From Bacteroidota bacterium (lineage in GTDB: Bacteria > Bacteroidota > Bacteroidia > NS11-12g > UBA9320), in NCBI GenBank assembly GCA_013359235.1, contig JABWCE010000008.1:1-64000 (forward strand): 64,000 bases of DNA, written 5' to 3'. A model generated the notes under the pieces. That model was given only the letters and a program-made list of their open reading frames with translations, was not told where the DNA came from and made no database searches. A program made the translations under genes and the position numbers. Shown here in pieces: positions 1-10,188 of the stretch; position 1 is the first letter of the stretch, and each line of letters starts with the position of its first letter.

Positions 1-318
<318 letters not shown>

Positions 319-386
319 TAAATTTATTTTATTTACTTCCAATTTTTGTCATTTTTTATTAACTTATTATAGTTATTTAAGACCTT

Positions 387-498
387 TATGGTGACTATAT
401 CAAGGGTGTTCACCTCTTCCCATCTCGAACAGAGAAGTTAAGCCCCTTAGAGCCGATGATACTTGGGTAAAACCTGGAAAAGTAGGTCGTTGCCAAAT
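387..498 (+). rRNA. rrf: 5S ribosomal RNA
   Basis: Downstream of 23S; 'cccatctcgaacagagaagttaagcccctt...gatgatacttgggt' is 5S core; ends ('tggtgac'/'gttgcca') pair; boundaries approximate. Confidence 0.93.
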
Positions 499-503
499 TA
501 TTT

Positions 504-530
504 AAAAACCCTTCTTCGGAAGGGTTTTTT
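504..530. terminator. Rho-independent terminator of rRNA operon, also positioned for convergent lipB
   Basis: cccttc-ttcg-gaaggg stem with UUCG loop flanked by A and T runs. Confidence 0.88.
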
Positions 531-536
531 ATTTTA

Positions 537-1202
537 TCAAAAATTATTTATTAATTCAGAAATAAAATTTTTTCGAACCTTCTCAAAATCTACTTTTCTG
601 TTCAACTCCTTCTCAATACTTGTTACTTCTTTACCTACCAAGCCACAAGGAATAATCAAATTAAAATAATTTAAATCGGGATTTATATTGAATGCTAATC
701 CATGCATTGTTACATAACGGCTTGATTTTACTCCTATAGCTGCTATTTTCCTTGCATTTTTCGTATTGGGATTTATCCAAACACCAGTAAATTCATCTAT
801 TCTTCCTGATTTAATATTGTAATCTTGCAAAGTATTTATTACTGCTTGCTCTAATGTATAAATATATTTTCGCAAGCTTAAATTAAAATTTTCCAAATCA
901 AGTATTGGATAAACTACTAACTGGCCTGGTCCATGATATGTGATATCTCCACCTCTATCAATTTTTACAAATTCAACATCTGGAAAATTTGAATTTTTAA
1001 AATTGTTTTCATTACCGGATTTTCCTAATGTTATTACATGCTTATGTTGGCAAGTGATAATATAATTCTTTGAAATTTTTTTTCCCTGTATTTTGGCTTG
1101 AAGCAATTCTTCAAAATATTTCTTTTGAGTTTGCCATACTTCATTATAATTTGTAATGCCTAAATTGATTATTTCAATTTTTATTTTTCTGCTGCTTGCC
1201 AT
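537..1202 (-). CDS. lipB: Lipoyl(octanoyl) transferase
   Basis: LipB motifs RGGDITYHGPGQLVVYPI, KIAAIGVKSSRYVTMHGLAFNI; ATG start. Confidence 0.95.
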   Translation of the reverse strand: MASSRKIKIEIINLGITNYNEVWQTQKKYFEELLQAKIQGKKISKNYIITCQHKHVITLGKSGNENNFKNSNFPDVEFVKIDRGGDITYHGPGQLVVYPILDLENFNLSLRKYIYTLEQAVINTLQDYNIKSGRIDEFTGVWINPNTKNARKIAAIGVKSSRYVTMHGLAFNINPDLNYFNLIIPCGLVGKEVTSIEKELNRKVDFEKVRKNFISELINNF

Positions 1203-2332
1203 AAAGTGAATATCATATTATCCCAACTGTATTTTTCTTTCTCTTGTTGTACAAATAAAGTCATTGTTTCAGAAAGGTTTTCAGTATAAAATTTTTCAAT
1301 AGCTTTTGCAATTTCTTCCGGATTTTTTTCTACTACAAAACCTGCTTTGCCATTGGGTACAAGCTCAGGAAGACCACCTATATTAGTAACAATCATCGGT
1401 TTATTGTAAAAGTATGATACTTGTGTAACTCCGCTTTGTGTTGCTTCTTTATATGGTTGCACTGTAATATCTGCTGCCGAAAAGTATAGATGAACTTTGG
1501 AATCTGGTATAAAATCTTTGAAAAAAATCACATCTTTTTTCAATTCCAATGTTTCAAGTAGCTCAAAATATGGTTTTTCATTTTCATAGAACTCACCTGC
1601 TATTATAAGTTTGAGATTAAATTTTTTTCTATCTGTTTTTGCAAATGATTTTAAAAGTAGGTCAAGCCCTTTGTAGGCTCTAATAAAACCAAAAAACAAA
1701 AGGTAATTATAAGTATTATCAAGGTTTAAAATTTTACAAGCTTCAGTTTTTGAAACTTGATTTTGAAAACTGTTGTAAATTGGATGTGGATTATACAGTG
1801 TTGGTTTATTTTTTATAAGTTTTTTTAAATCTGATAAAACGCTTTTGCTCATTGCCACAAACCCGTGGCAACTGTTTAAAAAATATTTTGTAAACATTTT
1901 GTCGCCAAAACGCTTTTCGTGTGGTACTAGATTATCTGTAATGGCTACTATTTTGCTTTTGCCATTTGATTTTATAATTCTTGAAATTGTACCGAGGCAT
2001 GGTCCCATAAATGGTAGCCAATATCTTACAACAACCAATTCGGGTTTGAGTTTCCTGTATTTTAAGCCTGTAAAAAACCAATTTAATGGGTTAATAGAAT
2101 TTATTTTAATATCAATCTTTAAATTTTCAGGGGGCAAATCGGTTGATAATTGTGTTTTTCCCGGAAAAAGAAATGCAGGATATTGAAGTTTGAATGTAAG
2201 TATTGTTACATTGCACCCATTTTTTTGAAATTCACTTGCCAGAATTTGATTGTATGTACTTAAGCCACCCCGCAAAGGCCATGCAGGACCTATTATTAAA
2301 ATATTTTTTTCAGTAACCGATTTTTTCTGCAA
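1181..2332 (-). CDS. Glycosyltransferase family 4 (GT-B) protein
   Basis: GPAWPLRGGLSTYNQILA N-term, GT4-like C-term (QPYKEATQSGVTQVSYFYNKPMIVTNIGGLPELV); TTG start, overlaps lipB and the GT2 gene. Confidence 0.85.
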   Translation of the reverse strand: MQKKSVTEKNILIIGPAWPLRGGLSTYNQILASEFQKNGCNVTILTFKLQYPAFLFPGKTQLSTDLPPENLKIDIKINSINPLNWFFTGLKYRKLKPELVVVRYWLPFMGPCLGTISRIIKSNGKSKIVAITDNLVPHEKRFGDKMFTKYFLNSCHGFVAMSKSVLSDLKKLIKNKPTLYNPHPIYNSFQNQVSKTEACKILNLDNTYNYLLFFGFIRAYKGLDLLLKSFAKTDRKKFNLKLIIAGEFYENEKPYFELLETLELKKDVIFFKDFIPDSKVHLYFSAADITVQPYKEATQSGVTQVSYFYNKPMIVTNIGGLPELVPNGKAGFVVEKNPEEIAKAIEKFYTENLSETMTLFVQQEKEKYSWDNMIFTLWQAAEK

Positions 2333-3251
2333 GTTGATAATTGTTTCTTTCAGAAGAATTGCGTGAAATTAGTTCGCCCAAAAATCCTGCAAGGAAAAGT
2401 TGCACTCCTATAACCATAGCCAGCATACCGAAATAAAATATTGGTCTTTCGGTCATTTTATATTCTTGAAACGCATATTTGGCAATTGCCAAATAAAGGG
2501 CAATTATAAAGCCAAACATAAATGAAAGAGTTCCAATAAGCCCGAAAAAGTGCATTGGTCTTTTGCCAAATTTTCCAACAAAGTATATGCTAATTAGGTC
2601 TAACAAACCATTTATAAATCTTTCCCATCCAAATTTTGTGGTACCGTATTTTCTTTGTTGGTGTTTTACAACTTTTTCACCAATTTTAAAAAAACCTGCA
2701 TTTTTGGCTATTACAGGTATATATCGGTGCATTTCGCCATAAACTTCTATATTTTTAATCACTTCATTTTTGTATGCTTTCAACCCGCAATTGAAATCAT
2801 TAAGTTTTATACCGCTCATCTTTCTTGTAGCCCAATTAAATAATTTAGTTGGCAGAGTTTTGGTTATGGGGTCATATCTTTTCTTTTTCCACCCCGAAAC
2901 AAGGTCGTATCCTTGATTTATAATCATATTGTACAATTCGGGTATTTCTTCGGGGCTGTCTTGCAAATCGGCATCCATTGTAATAATAACATCGCCTGCA
3001 GCATGGTCAAATCCAATATTTAAACCTGCTGATTTGCCGTAATTTCTTCTAAATTTTATTCCTTTTACTTCAGGGTGTTGTTTATTTATTTCTGTTATTT
3101 TTTTCCATGATAAATCTTTACTGCCATCATCAATCAAAATAATTTCGTAACTGAAATTATTTTCTTTCATCACTTTTACAATCCAATCAACAAGTTCGTT
3201 AAGTGATTCTTCTTCGTTGTAAAGCGGTATTACTACTGAAATGTTCATCAA
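2310..3251 (-). CDS. Glycosyltransferase family 2 (polyprenyl-phosphate glycosyltransferase type)
   Basis: SVVIPLYNEEESLNELV, DADLQDSPEEIPEL, two C-terminal TM segments. Confidence 0.92.
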   Translation of the reverse strand: MMNISVVIPLYNEEESLNELVDWIVKVMKENNFSYEIILIDDGSKDLSWKKITEINKQHPEVKGIKFRRNYGKSAGLNIGFDHAAGDVIITMDADLQDSPEEIPELYNMIINQGYDLVSGWKKKRYDPITKTLPTKLFNWATRKMSGIKLNDFNCGLKAYKNEVIKNIEVYGEMHRYIPVIAKNAGFFKIGEKVVKHQQRKYGTTKFGWERFINGLLDLISIYFVGKFGKRPMHFFGLIGTLSFMFGFIIALYLAIAKYAFQEYKMTERPIFYFGMLAMVIGVQLFLAGFLGELISRNSSERNNYQLAEKIGY

Positions 3252-3820
3252 TTTTCTTCTTTTGAAATATCTGTTTCCATAAAGTTTTCAGGTGGGTTTC
3301 GTTTTATAATTAATGCTATAATTGCCGAAATTATTGCTGAAACTACAATAGCCCATAGCAATTGTTTAATATATGCTCCTGTTGTATTGGCATTGGCAAA
3401 TTGTTCGTGTATTTTTTCCATTTGCATATCAATTTTTTCTTGGTCCATTTTGTATTTTTCGAGCCAGTTAGCAGTACTTTGAGTTACAACTTCTTCGAGG
3501 CGGGTATTAAATTGCTTGTCAATTACATTTGTAAAAACAATTGTGTATGTGAGATTAATTAGGTATCCAACAATGCCAATAATAAACAAAGCAATAAAAG
3601 CCTGTTTGTATTTGAGAAAGCCTCCGTTTTGTTTCCTTTCGGCTATCCCTCCGGCAATGTAAAAAACAAGAGGTATAGCAAGGCTTATTGCTCCCCAAAG
3701 TATAAATTTTCCAAAAAGTTCAAAATTTACGAGATAAACTATTGTAAAAACAGCTATTGAAGTAATTCCGTAATAGATACCGTACCATACTGGTATTTTT
3801 TTAATTATAGATGTGTTCAT
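3248..3820 (-). CDS. DUF4199-like membrane protein
   Basis: Multi-TM protein with DUF4199-like layout; ATGA-type overlap with the downstream GT2 gene. Confidence 0.75.
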   Translation of the reverse strand: MNTSIIKKIPVWYGIYYGITSIAVFTIVYLVNFELFGKFILWGAISLAIPLVFYIAGGIAERKQNGGFLKYKQAFIALFIIGIVGYLINLTYTIVFTNVIDKQFNTRLEEVVTQSTANWLEKYKMDQEKIDMQMEKIHEQFANANTTGAYIKQLLWAIVVSAIISAIIALIIKRNPPENFMETDISKEEN

Positions 3821-4472
3821 AATTAATGTTATTAATATTTTTAAATTTATTTAAAATTGATAAAAAAGCTTTTTGAAATTCAACATTTTTGCCTTTTTGA
3901 CTAATTATTTCAATTTTTTGATCAGTATTTATACTTGGCAAAAAGAACATTAAAATTGGCAATAATTGACTTTCGAGTTGTCCATTAAAATTTAAAGTAG
4001 CTATTTCTACCCAAGTGTTTAAATCTGAGTTTTGAAGTTGTTCGCGGTTTTTTAAAATATCTTCATAAAATAAAGCATCTTGATTATCAAAATCATCTTC
4101 ACACATTAAAAATTCATCAATATAATCATCAATCGATATTTCAAAATCATTGTCAGAGCATTCGCGTAAATAAAGTAAAATATTGAAAAGTTCGGTACCT
4201 CTATCAAGCAATTTTTCTTCAGTTTTTTGCCATTCGGTAGTTTCAAAAATATTTGGATTTTTATTTTCTAAATTGTCAAAAAAATCAAATAAAACTATAT
4301 CATAAATCAATTCGGCAATATCATCGTTTATATTGTAGCTTGCAGAAAGTTTATCTGTTTCATTAATTTTTTCAATAAGACTTTTGTTTGAATTGGTTAA
4401 TTCAGTAATTTTATGAACTAAATCATGATCCTTAACAAATTCTTTTAATAGTTTTTCTGTAGTGATATTCAT
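3801..4472 (-). CDS. Hypothetical acidic protein
   Basis: 223-aa intact ORF between coupled genes; no family recognised. Confidence 0.6.
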   Translation of the reverse strand: MNITTEKLLKEFVKDHDLVHKITELTNSNKSLIEKINETDKLSASYNINDDIAELIYDIVLFDFFDNLENKNPNIFETTEWQKTEEKLLDRGTELFNILLYLRECSDNDFEISIDDYIDEFLMCEDDFDNQDALFYEDILKNREQLQNSDLNTWVEIATLNFNGQLESQLLPILMFFLPSINTDQKIEIISQKGKNVEFQKAFLSILNKFKNINNINYEHIYN

Positions 4473-4477
4473 TAAAT

Positions 4478-5767
4478 TTATAATTTGCGTATAAAATTGT
4501 TATTTGCTACAAAAACACATTTTCCTTTTAAGGTTTTTCCTAAAAAATGCGAATTGGTTGAAAGAGAATGGTTGCTTTGCTTATTAAATTCCCAATTTTC
4601 ATCAGTATTGAATACTACCAAGTTTGCAGGCATTTTTTCATTTATTTGGGGAAGCGGCAAGTTTAATATTTTGCGTGGATTTATGGATGCAACTTTAATA
4701 AATGTGTCAATATCAATTTTATCAGACAAAAACTGGTTGTATAAGCTATAAAGAATTTGCAATGTAATAGCACCAAAAGGTGAAAAATTAAATTCAACTA
4801 ATTTTGTTTCGGGGCTGTGTGGGTTGTGGTCAGATATTATACAATCTATTGTTCCGTCATTTATTCCGTCAATAAGTGCCTGCCTGTCAGTTTCATTTCT
4901 CAGGGGGGGCATTATTTTAAGGTTTGAATCAAAGTTCTGCATTATTTCATCAGTATAGATGAGATGCAGAATAGAAACATCTGATGTTACTTTTATTTTT
5001 TCTGATTTTGCTTTTCTTATCAATTCTACTGATTTTGCTGAACTTAAATGCGAAAAATGAATTTTTGAATCGGTGTATTTTGCAATTTCTATCTGGCTTG
5101 CAACTTGAGTAAACTCGGCTATATCGGGGAAAAACTTTAAGCCTAAAGAAACCGTGTTTTTACTTTCGTTTACAGTTCCGTTGTTGCTCAAGTTTTTATC
5201 TTCGGCATGAGAAAATATTAAACCATCAAAATCTTTTACATAAAGTAATGCTCTTTGAAGCGTACCGTAATTTACAGGATTATTTCCATTGCTAAACCCA
5301 ATTGCGCCACCAGCGTGCATTTCATACATTTCTGAAAGTTCTTTTCCTTCACAATTTACTGTCAAAGCTCCTAATGGACTAATGTCAACTATTTTATTTT
5401 CAGATTTTCTCAATAAAAATTCAATTTGTGCTTTTGTTTGTATTGCGGGATTAATATCTGGCAAAGTAGCAACTCCTGTAAAACCGCCCGATACAGCAGT
5501 GTTTATTAAACTGTTTATGTCTTCATTTTGTTCTTCGCCCGGTTCGCCTTGTTTACACCTTAAATCAAATAAACCTGTAGTTATTATACAGTTTAGGGCA
5601 TCAATTTCAAGGTCACATTTTGTTTTAATTTTTCCTATTTTTTCAATTTTTCCATTTTTTAATAAAATGTCAGTTGTTTTTTTGTTGAATGGGGAACCGG
5701 CAGATATTATCTTTCCATTTTTTATCAGTATTGAACCTGAACTTCTGCTTGTGATGTTTTTTTCCAA
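4478..5767 (-). CDS. pyrC: Dihydroorotase (amidohydrolase superfamily)
   Basis: LIKNGKI, TTGLFDLRCKQGEPGEE, SDHNPHSPETK; TTG start overlapping the upstream gene. Confidence 0.85.
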   Translation of the reverse strand: MEKNITSRSSGSILIKNGKIISAGSPFNKKTTDILLKNGKIEKIGKIKTKCDLEIDALNCIITTGLFDLRCKQGEPGEEQNEDINSLINTAVSGGFTGVATLPDINPAIQTKAQIEFLLRKSENKIVDISPLGALTVNCEGKELSEMYEMHAGGAIGFSNGNNPVNYGTLQRALLYVKDFDGLIFSHAEDKNLSNNGTVNESKNTVSLGLKFFPDIAEFTQVASQIEIAKYTDSKIHFSHLSSAKSVELIRKAKSEKIKVTSDVSILHLIYTDEIMQNFDSNLKIMPPLRNETDRQALIDGINDGTIDCIISDHNPHSPETKLVEFNFSPFGAITLQILYSLYNQFLSDKIDIDTFIKVASINPRKILNLPLPQINEKMPANLVVFNTDENWEFNKQSNHSLSTNSHFLGKTLKGKCVFVANNNFIRKL

Positions 5768-7788
5768 AATCTTAACAAAATTATTTCAATTGCAATAAAT
5801 AGCAAAGCAAAGTATATAAAAATTCTCCAAAGTGGTTTTCCGTTTTCGTATTGTTTTATTAATGTGTTCAGTGGCAAGTCGGTCTTATCAAAAATCTTAA
5901 TATTTTTTGAAGGTAATATGTTTTTTAAATCATTGGGTGTGCTTAGTTCTGTTTCAGATTCAATTCTGTTGTAATTAAATGCTAAAGTTTGCATTGTGTT
6001 TTTTGAGTTTTTTTCTATCAAATCGTAAAAACCAGATGTATTTACCTGATTATTTTCGGTAAGGTATAGTTCATTGTTTTTTATAATATTTTCGAGTAAA
6101 ACTTCAAATTTTCCCTTTTTCAAAACATATTGAAAGCCTGTATTTTTAATATCTGATGAAGGAATTAGTAAATTGTTTTCTTTTATTGTGTAACAAAGTG
6201 GAAGAAGTGATTTTTTAAAAAGTGCCATTCTGAAAATTACAGGTAAAAAAATTTGATTTGTTTGAAAATTGCTCCATTCCTGGTCTATGTTTACGGCAAA
6301 TTGAAAAACTTGTCCTTTGCCGATTTTGTAAGTGTTTAAAAAAACATCACCATTTCGTAGCTTTAAAAGTGTTAAGCCCGGCAAATTCCCCTGGTTTATT
6401 TTGTAATATTTAACAATTTTTGGTAAATCGAGGTTTTGATTTTGATTTTGTACGATGTTTTTTAATAATTCGTTCGAAAAATCAATAAACGAAACTTCGG
6501 TCTTTTCAGTTTTCAATTCGCCAAAAATGCCAGTACCGGTTTCTTGAATAAAATCTTCAAAACCTGATTTACCATTGTTGTCTGAAGGAAAAATAGCAAT
6601 ATTTCCCCCATTGTTTAAGTATTTTTTCAACTCATCAATTGTTCCGCTCGAAATATTTTGGGCAGACGAAATTATTATCAAGTCGTAGTTAGCTAATGAT
6701 GAAAAATCAATTTGATTTATGTTTGAAGTTGTAAGCCTGAAATAAGGTTCGGTATCAAACAGTTTTCTTATATAATTATTTGCTGCTTGCGAAAAAATTT
6801 CAAGAATTTTCACTTCGTTGTGTATTTTGAAGGTGAAAAAGTATGTATCGTCAAAAGTAATAGGGTAATCAGTAATTTTAAGTTCGGCGTTTTTAATTCC
6901 AGGATTATTAACCGAAAAGCCCATCGAAATATTTTTGGTTTCGCCAGCGGCAATATCAAAGCCCGAAATAGATTTTTGAACGTTGTTTATTTTTAAAGCA
7001 ACAGTACCTCCTTCGAGGTTTTGTATGCCTTTGTTTTTAATTCTTACAGCAATATTAAGAACTTGACCTGGTTGAAAAACAGGAGACATAAACCAAACCG
7101 AATCAATCAATATATTATTAACTGAATTGTTTTTAAGAGGTACTAAATTAAATTCTATTGCATTATTTACCTGTAAAATTTTATTGCCAGAAAATGATTT
7201 TTGAAAATCAGAAATAATAAAAGAATAATTGTTTGCTGAATTGTTGTTAAGCAATGAATTATTTTGCTTACTTATAATGTTTTCAAGAGTTTTTGAGCCT
7301 GATTCTACTTCAGTTTCATCTAATTTTTGTAAAAATTCTTCTTTGCTGTAAAACCTGTCATTTGAGCCTTTGAACTGGTTTGTTAGTAGCTGAAAACGGT
7401 CGCTTTCTGAAAATGCTGATGCTATTTCACGAGCTTTGGTTTTTGCAGTTTCAATTAATGGTCCTTTTTCGTAAACGGCATTCATACTAAATGAATTATC
7501 AACATAAATGCTTATATTTTTCTGTCCTGTTGTAGTATTGGGTTTTTCGGAGGGAATATACGGTTGAGCAAATGCTAAAACAAGCGAAGTTAAAGCAAGA
7601 ATACGCGAAAAAAGTACTAAAAGATGTTTTAAATTTCTTTGTTTTTGTGATTGTTGTTTTACCTCTTTCAAAAACTTGACATTAGTAAAAACCACTTTTC
7701 TGTATCTTCTGAAATTAAATAAATGAATTATTACAGGAATAATAATTGCAAATAATCCGAAAATAAAGGCGGGATATACAAACTGCAT
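5725..7788 (-). CDS. BatA-domain (aerotolerance-type) membrane protein
   Basis: N-terminal MQFVYPAFIFGLFAIIIPVIIHLFNFRRYRKVVFTNVKFL typical of BatA N-terminal domain; VWA-like DNSFSM; C-terminal TM. Confidence 0.85.
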   Translation of the reverse strand: MQFVYPAFIFGLFAIIIPVIIHLFNFRRYRKVVFTNVKFLKEVKQQSQKQRNLKHLLVLFSRILALTSLVLAFAQPYIPSEKPNTTTGQKNISIYVDNSFSMNAVYEKGPLIETAKTKAREIASAFSESDRFQLLTNQFKGSNDRFYSKEEFLQKLDETEVESGSKTLENIISKQNNSLLNNNSANNYSFIISDFQKSFSGNKILQVNNAIEFNLVPLKNNSVNNILIDSVWFMSPVFQPGQVLNIAVRIKNKGIQNLEGGTVALKINNVQKSISGFDIAAGETKNISMGFSVNNPGIKNAELKITDYPITFDDTYFFTFKIHNEVKILEIFSQAANNYIRKLFDTEPYFRLTTSNINQIDFSSLANYDLIIISSAQNISSGTIDELKKYLNNGGNIAIFPSDNNGKSGFEDFIQETGTGIFGELKTEKTEVSFIDFSNELLKNIVQNQNQNLDLPKIVKYYKINQGNLPGLTLLKLRNGDVFLNTYKIGKGQVFQFAVNIDQEWSNFQTNQIFLPVIFRMALFKKSLLPLCYTIKENNLLIPSSDIKNTGFQYVLKKGKFEVLLENIIKNNELYLTENNQVNTSGFYDLIEKNSKNTMQTLAFNYNRIESETELSTPNDLKNILPSKNIKIFDKTDLPLNTLIKQYENGKPLWRIFIYFALLFIAIEIILLRFWKKTSQAEVQVQY

Positions 7789-7893
7789 TGTATTTGTGCT
7801 GCGAATTTAACTCTTTTTTAAATCAATTTTAGTTAAACTGCTTTTATTATAGTGTTTAATTTTTTTGATTAGTTTTATTTTTAATTTTGCTTT

Positions 7894-9525
7894 ATGAAGT
7901 TTTTTCTTTTAACAACAATATTGTTTGTTTCAGGAGTTTTGTTTGCACAAAAAAACAATCAAACAGAGGTTGATTTAATATTGTATAATGCCAATATAAT
8001 AACTGGTCCGTTTACTCCTCAATACAAAGTTATAATTATAAAAAATGGAAAAATTATTAAGCTATTAAACGATGATTCATGGAAAAGTACCTTTATTTCA
8101 AAAAAAATAATTGATGTAGAGAGTAAAGTTGTTTTGCCAGGTTTTATTGATGCACATTGTCATTTTTTGGGTTTGGGAAAAACGCTTGAAGAAGTTGATT
8201 TACTGGGATGCAAAAGTTGGGAAGAGGTAATTAAACGCGTTATTGAATTTTCATTAAAAAATCCAGAAATGATGTGGATACAAGGAAGAGGCTGGGACCA
8301 AAACGATTGGAGTAATAAAAATTTTCCGACAAAAACATTGCTCGATAGCTTTTTTCCTGATAAATATGTTTTGTTAAAAAGAGTTGACGGGCACGCTGTA
8401 ATTGCAAATTCAAAACTCATCAATTTTGCCGGTATTACATCAAAAACTTTAATAGAAGGAGGAAAAATTTTAACAGAAAATAATACTCTTACAGGTGTTT
8501 TTATTGATAATGCAACCGAACTTATAGAATCAAAAATTCCAAATGCCGATTCAAAAATTAAAACAAAGAGGCTCTTAAAAGCTCAAAACGAATGCTTAAA
8601 AAACGGACTTACACAAATAGCTGATGCCGGTTTGCCCTTAAAAGATATTTTTTTAATTGATAGCCTTTGCAAAGCAAATGTACTAAAAATGAGATTTTAC
8701 CTAATGTCAAACCCCGATAAAGAAATTTTAGAAAACAAACCTTTCGAAAATAATAATGTGAAATGGAAAAGTGTAAAAATATATTCTGATGGTGCTTTAG
8801 GTTCGAGAGGAGCATTGCTAAAAAAACCGTATTGCGATGATAAAAAGAGTAATGGTTTGAGTTTAACAAGTATTATAAAACTTGATAGTTTGCTTAAATT
8901 ATACAATGATTTAGGCTTGCAGGTATGTACTCATGCAATTGGCGATTCGGCTATACATTTAATGTTAAAAACTTATTCAAAATATCTGAAAAACACAAAC
9001 GACAAAAGGTGGAGAATAGAACATGCACAGATATTTGACCCAATAGACTTGATTTACTTTAAACAGTTTTCTATTATTCCATCAGTACAACCAACACACG
9101 CTACCAGCGATATGGATTGGGTTTACGAGAGGCTTTGTGATGAAAGAATGAATGAAGCATACATTTATAAAACTTTATTAAAAAACTCAAATTACATAGC
9201 TTTGGGTACCGATTTTCCGGTAGAAGAAGTATCGCCCATAAATACTATAAGAGCTGCACGTTTCAGACAAAATAAGCAAAAAATGCCTGACGGAGGTTTT
9301 AAATTTGAAGAAGCACTGAGCAGTAATGAAACATTTGCCGGAATGAGTATTTGGGCTGCAAAAGCTAATTTTTGGGAAAATTCTACAGGTACACTTGAAA
9401 TTGGAAAATTTGCCGATTTTATTGTTTTAAACAAAAACCCTTATACTGCAACTTTTGAAGAGTTGAACGAAATAAAAATAATCGAAACGTATATAGGCGG
9501 AGAAAAGGTTTGGGTAAATAAATAA
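7894..9525 (+). CDS. Secreted amidohydrolase (YtcJ-like metal-dependent hydrolase)
   Basis: Signal peptide; LPGFIDAHCHFLGLG, QGRGWDQNDW, CTHAIGDSAI, ALGTDFPVE. Confidence 0.9.
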   Translation: MKFFLLTTILFVSGVLFAQKNNQTEVDLILYNANIITGPFTPQYKVIIIKNGKIIKLLNDDSWKSTFISKKIIDVESKVVLPGFIDAHCHFLGLGKTLEEVDLLGCKSWEEVIKRVIEFSLKNPEMMWIQGRGWDQNDWSNKNFPTKTLLDSFFPDKYVLLKRVDGHAVIANSKLINFAGITSKTLIEGGKILTENNTLTGVFIDNATELIESKIPNADSKIKTKRLLKAQNECLKNGLTQIADAGLPLKDIFLIDSLCKANVLKMRFYLMSNPDKEILENKPFENNNVKWKSVKIYSDGALGSRGALLKKPYCDDKKSNGLSLTSIIKLDSLLKLYNDLGLQVCTHAIGDSAIHLMLKTYSKYLKNTNDKRWRIEHAQIFDPIDLIYFKQFSIIPSVQPTHATSDMDWVYERLCDERMNEAYIYKTLLKNSNYIALGTDFPVEEVSPINTIRAARFRQNKQKMPDGGFKFEEALSSNETFAGMSIWAAKANFWENSTGTLEIGKFADFIVLNKNPYTATFEELNEIKIIETYIGGEKVWVNK

Positions 9526-9536
9526 TTTATAAAAAC

Positions 9537-10094
9537 TTAAATATTTGACTTGAAAAGCCTTATTGCAATTGATAAAAGCACAAGACCGAAAAATTTTCTT
9601 AAAACGATTTGACCTCTTTTCCCAAGTTTACGGGCAATGTATTTTATTGACTTTAAAACAATAAATACCGCAAGCAGATTAATAAGAATTCCGATTAAAA
9701 TTTCAACTTTACTGTATTCTGATGTAAGCGAAATAATAGTAGTAAGAGTACCGGCTCCTGCTACTATTGGAAATGCAATGGGGACAATACTTCCCTTATC
9801 GTCATCGGCACTGTCTTTAAAAAAATTTTGACCCAAAACCATTTCAAGAGCTATAATAAAAATTACAATAGAGCCCGCAAGAGCAAAAGAATTAATATCT
9901 ACACCGAGCATTTCTAAAAACTTTTGACCAATAAAAAGAAACAAAATCATAAGAATTCCTGCAGCAATTGTGGCTTTGCCCGATTCAATTTCACCTAACT
10001 TTTCGCGTAATGCCATTACTACCGGAATACTTCCCAAAATATCAATAACAGCAAAAAGAGTGAGTGATATAGTAATAATTGATTTTAAATCCAT
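9537..10094 (-). CDS. MarC family integral membrane protein
   Basis: FAVIDILGSIPV, PIAFPIVAGAGTLTTII are MarC-family motifs. Confidence 0.88.
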   Translation of the reverse strand: MDLKSIITISLTLFAVIDILGSIPVVMALREKLGEIESGKATIAAGILMILFLFIGQKFLEMLGVDINSFALAGSIVIFIIALEMVLGQNFFKDSADDDKGSIVPIAFPIVAGAGTLTTIISLTSEYSKVEILIGILINLLAVFIVLKSIKYIARKLGKRGQIVLRKFFGLVLLSIAIRLFKSNI

Positions 10095-10188
10095 TTTGCA
10101 AAATTAAAGACAACTTATTGTAATTTTTTTTAAATATTATAGCATTTCTGATTTTATAAATTATTTTTGATTTAAAATTTATAATAAT

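Noticed and set aside
463-669. 68-aa plus-strand ORF
   Set aside because: Covers the 5S rRNA 3' end, the terminator and the antisense of lipB; not a credible gene
5289-5798. 169-aa plus-strand ORF opposite dihydroorotase/BatA
   Set aside because: Antisense shadow ORF of well-supported coding genes
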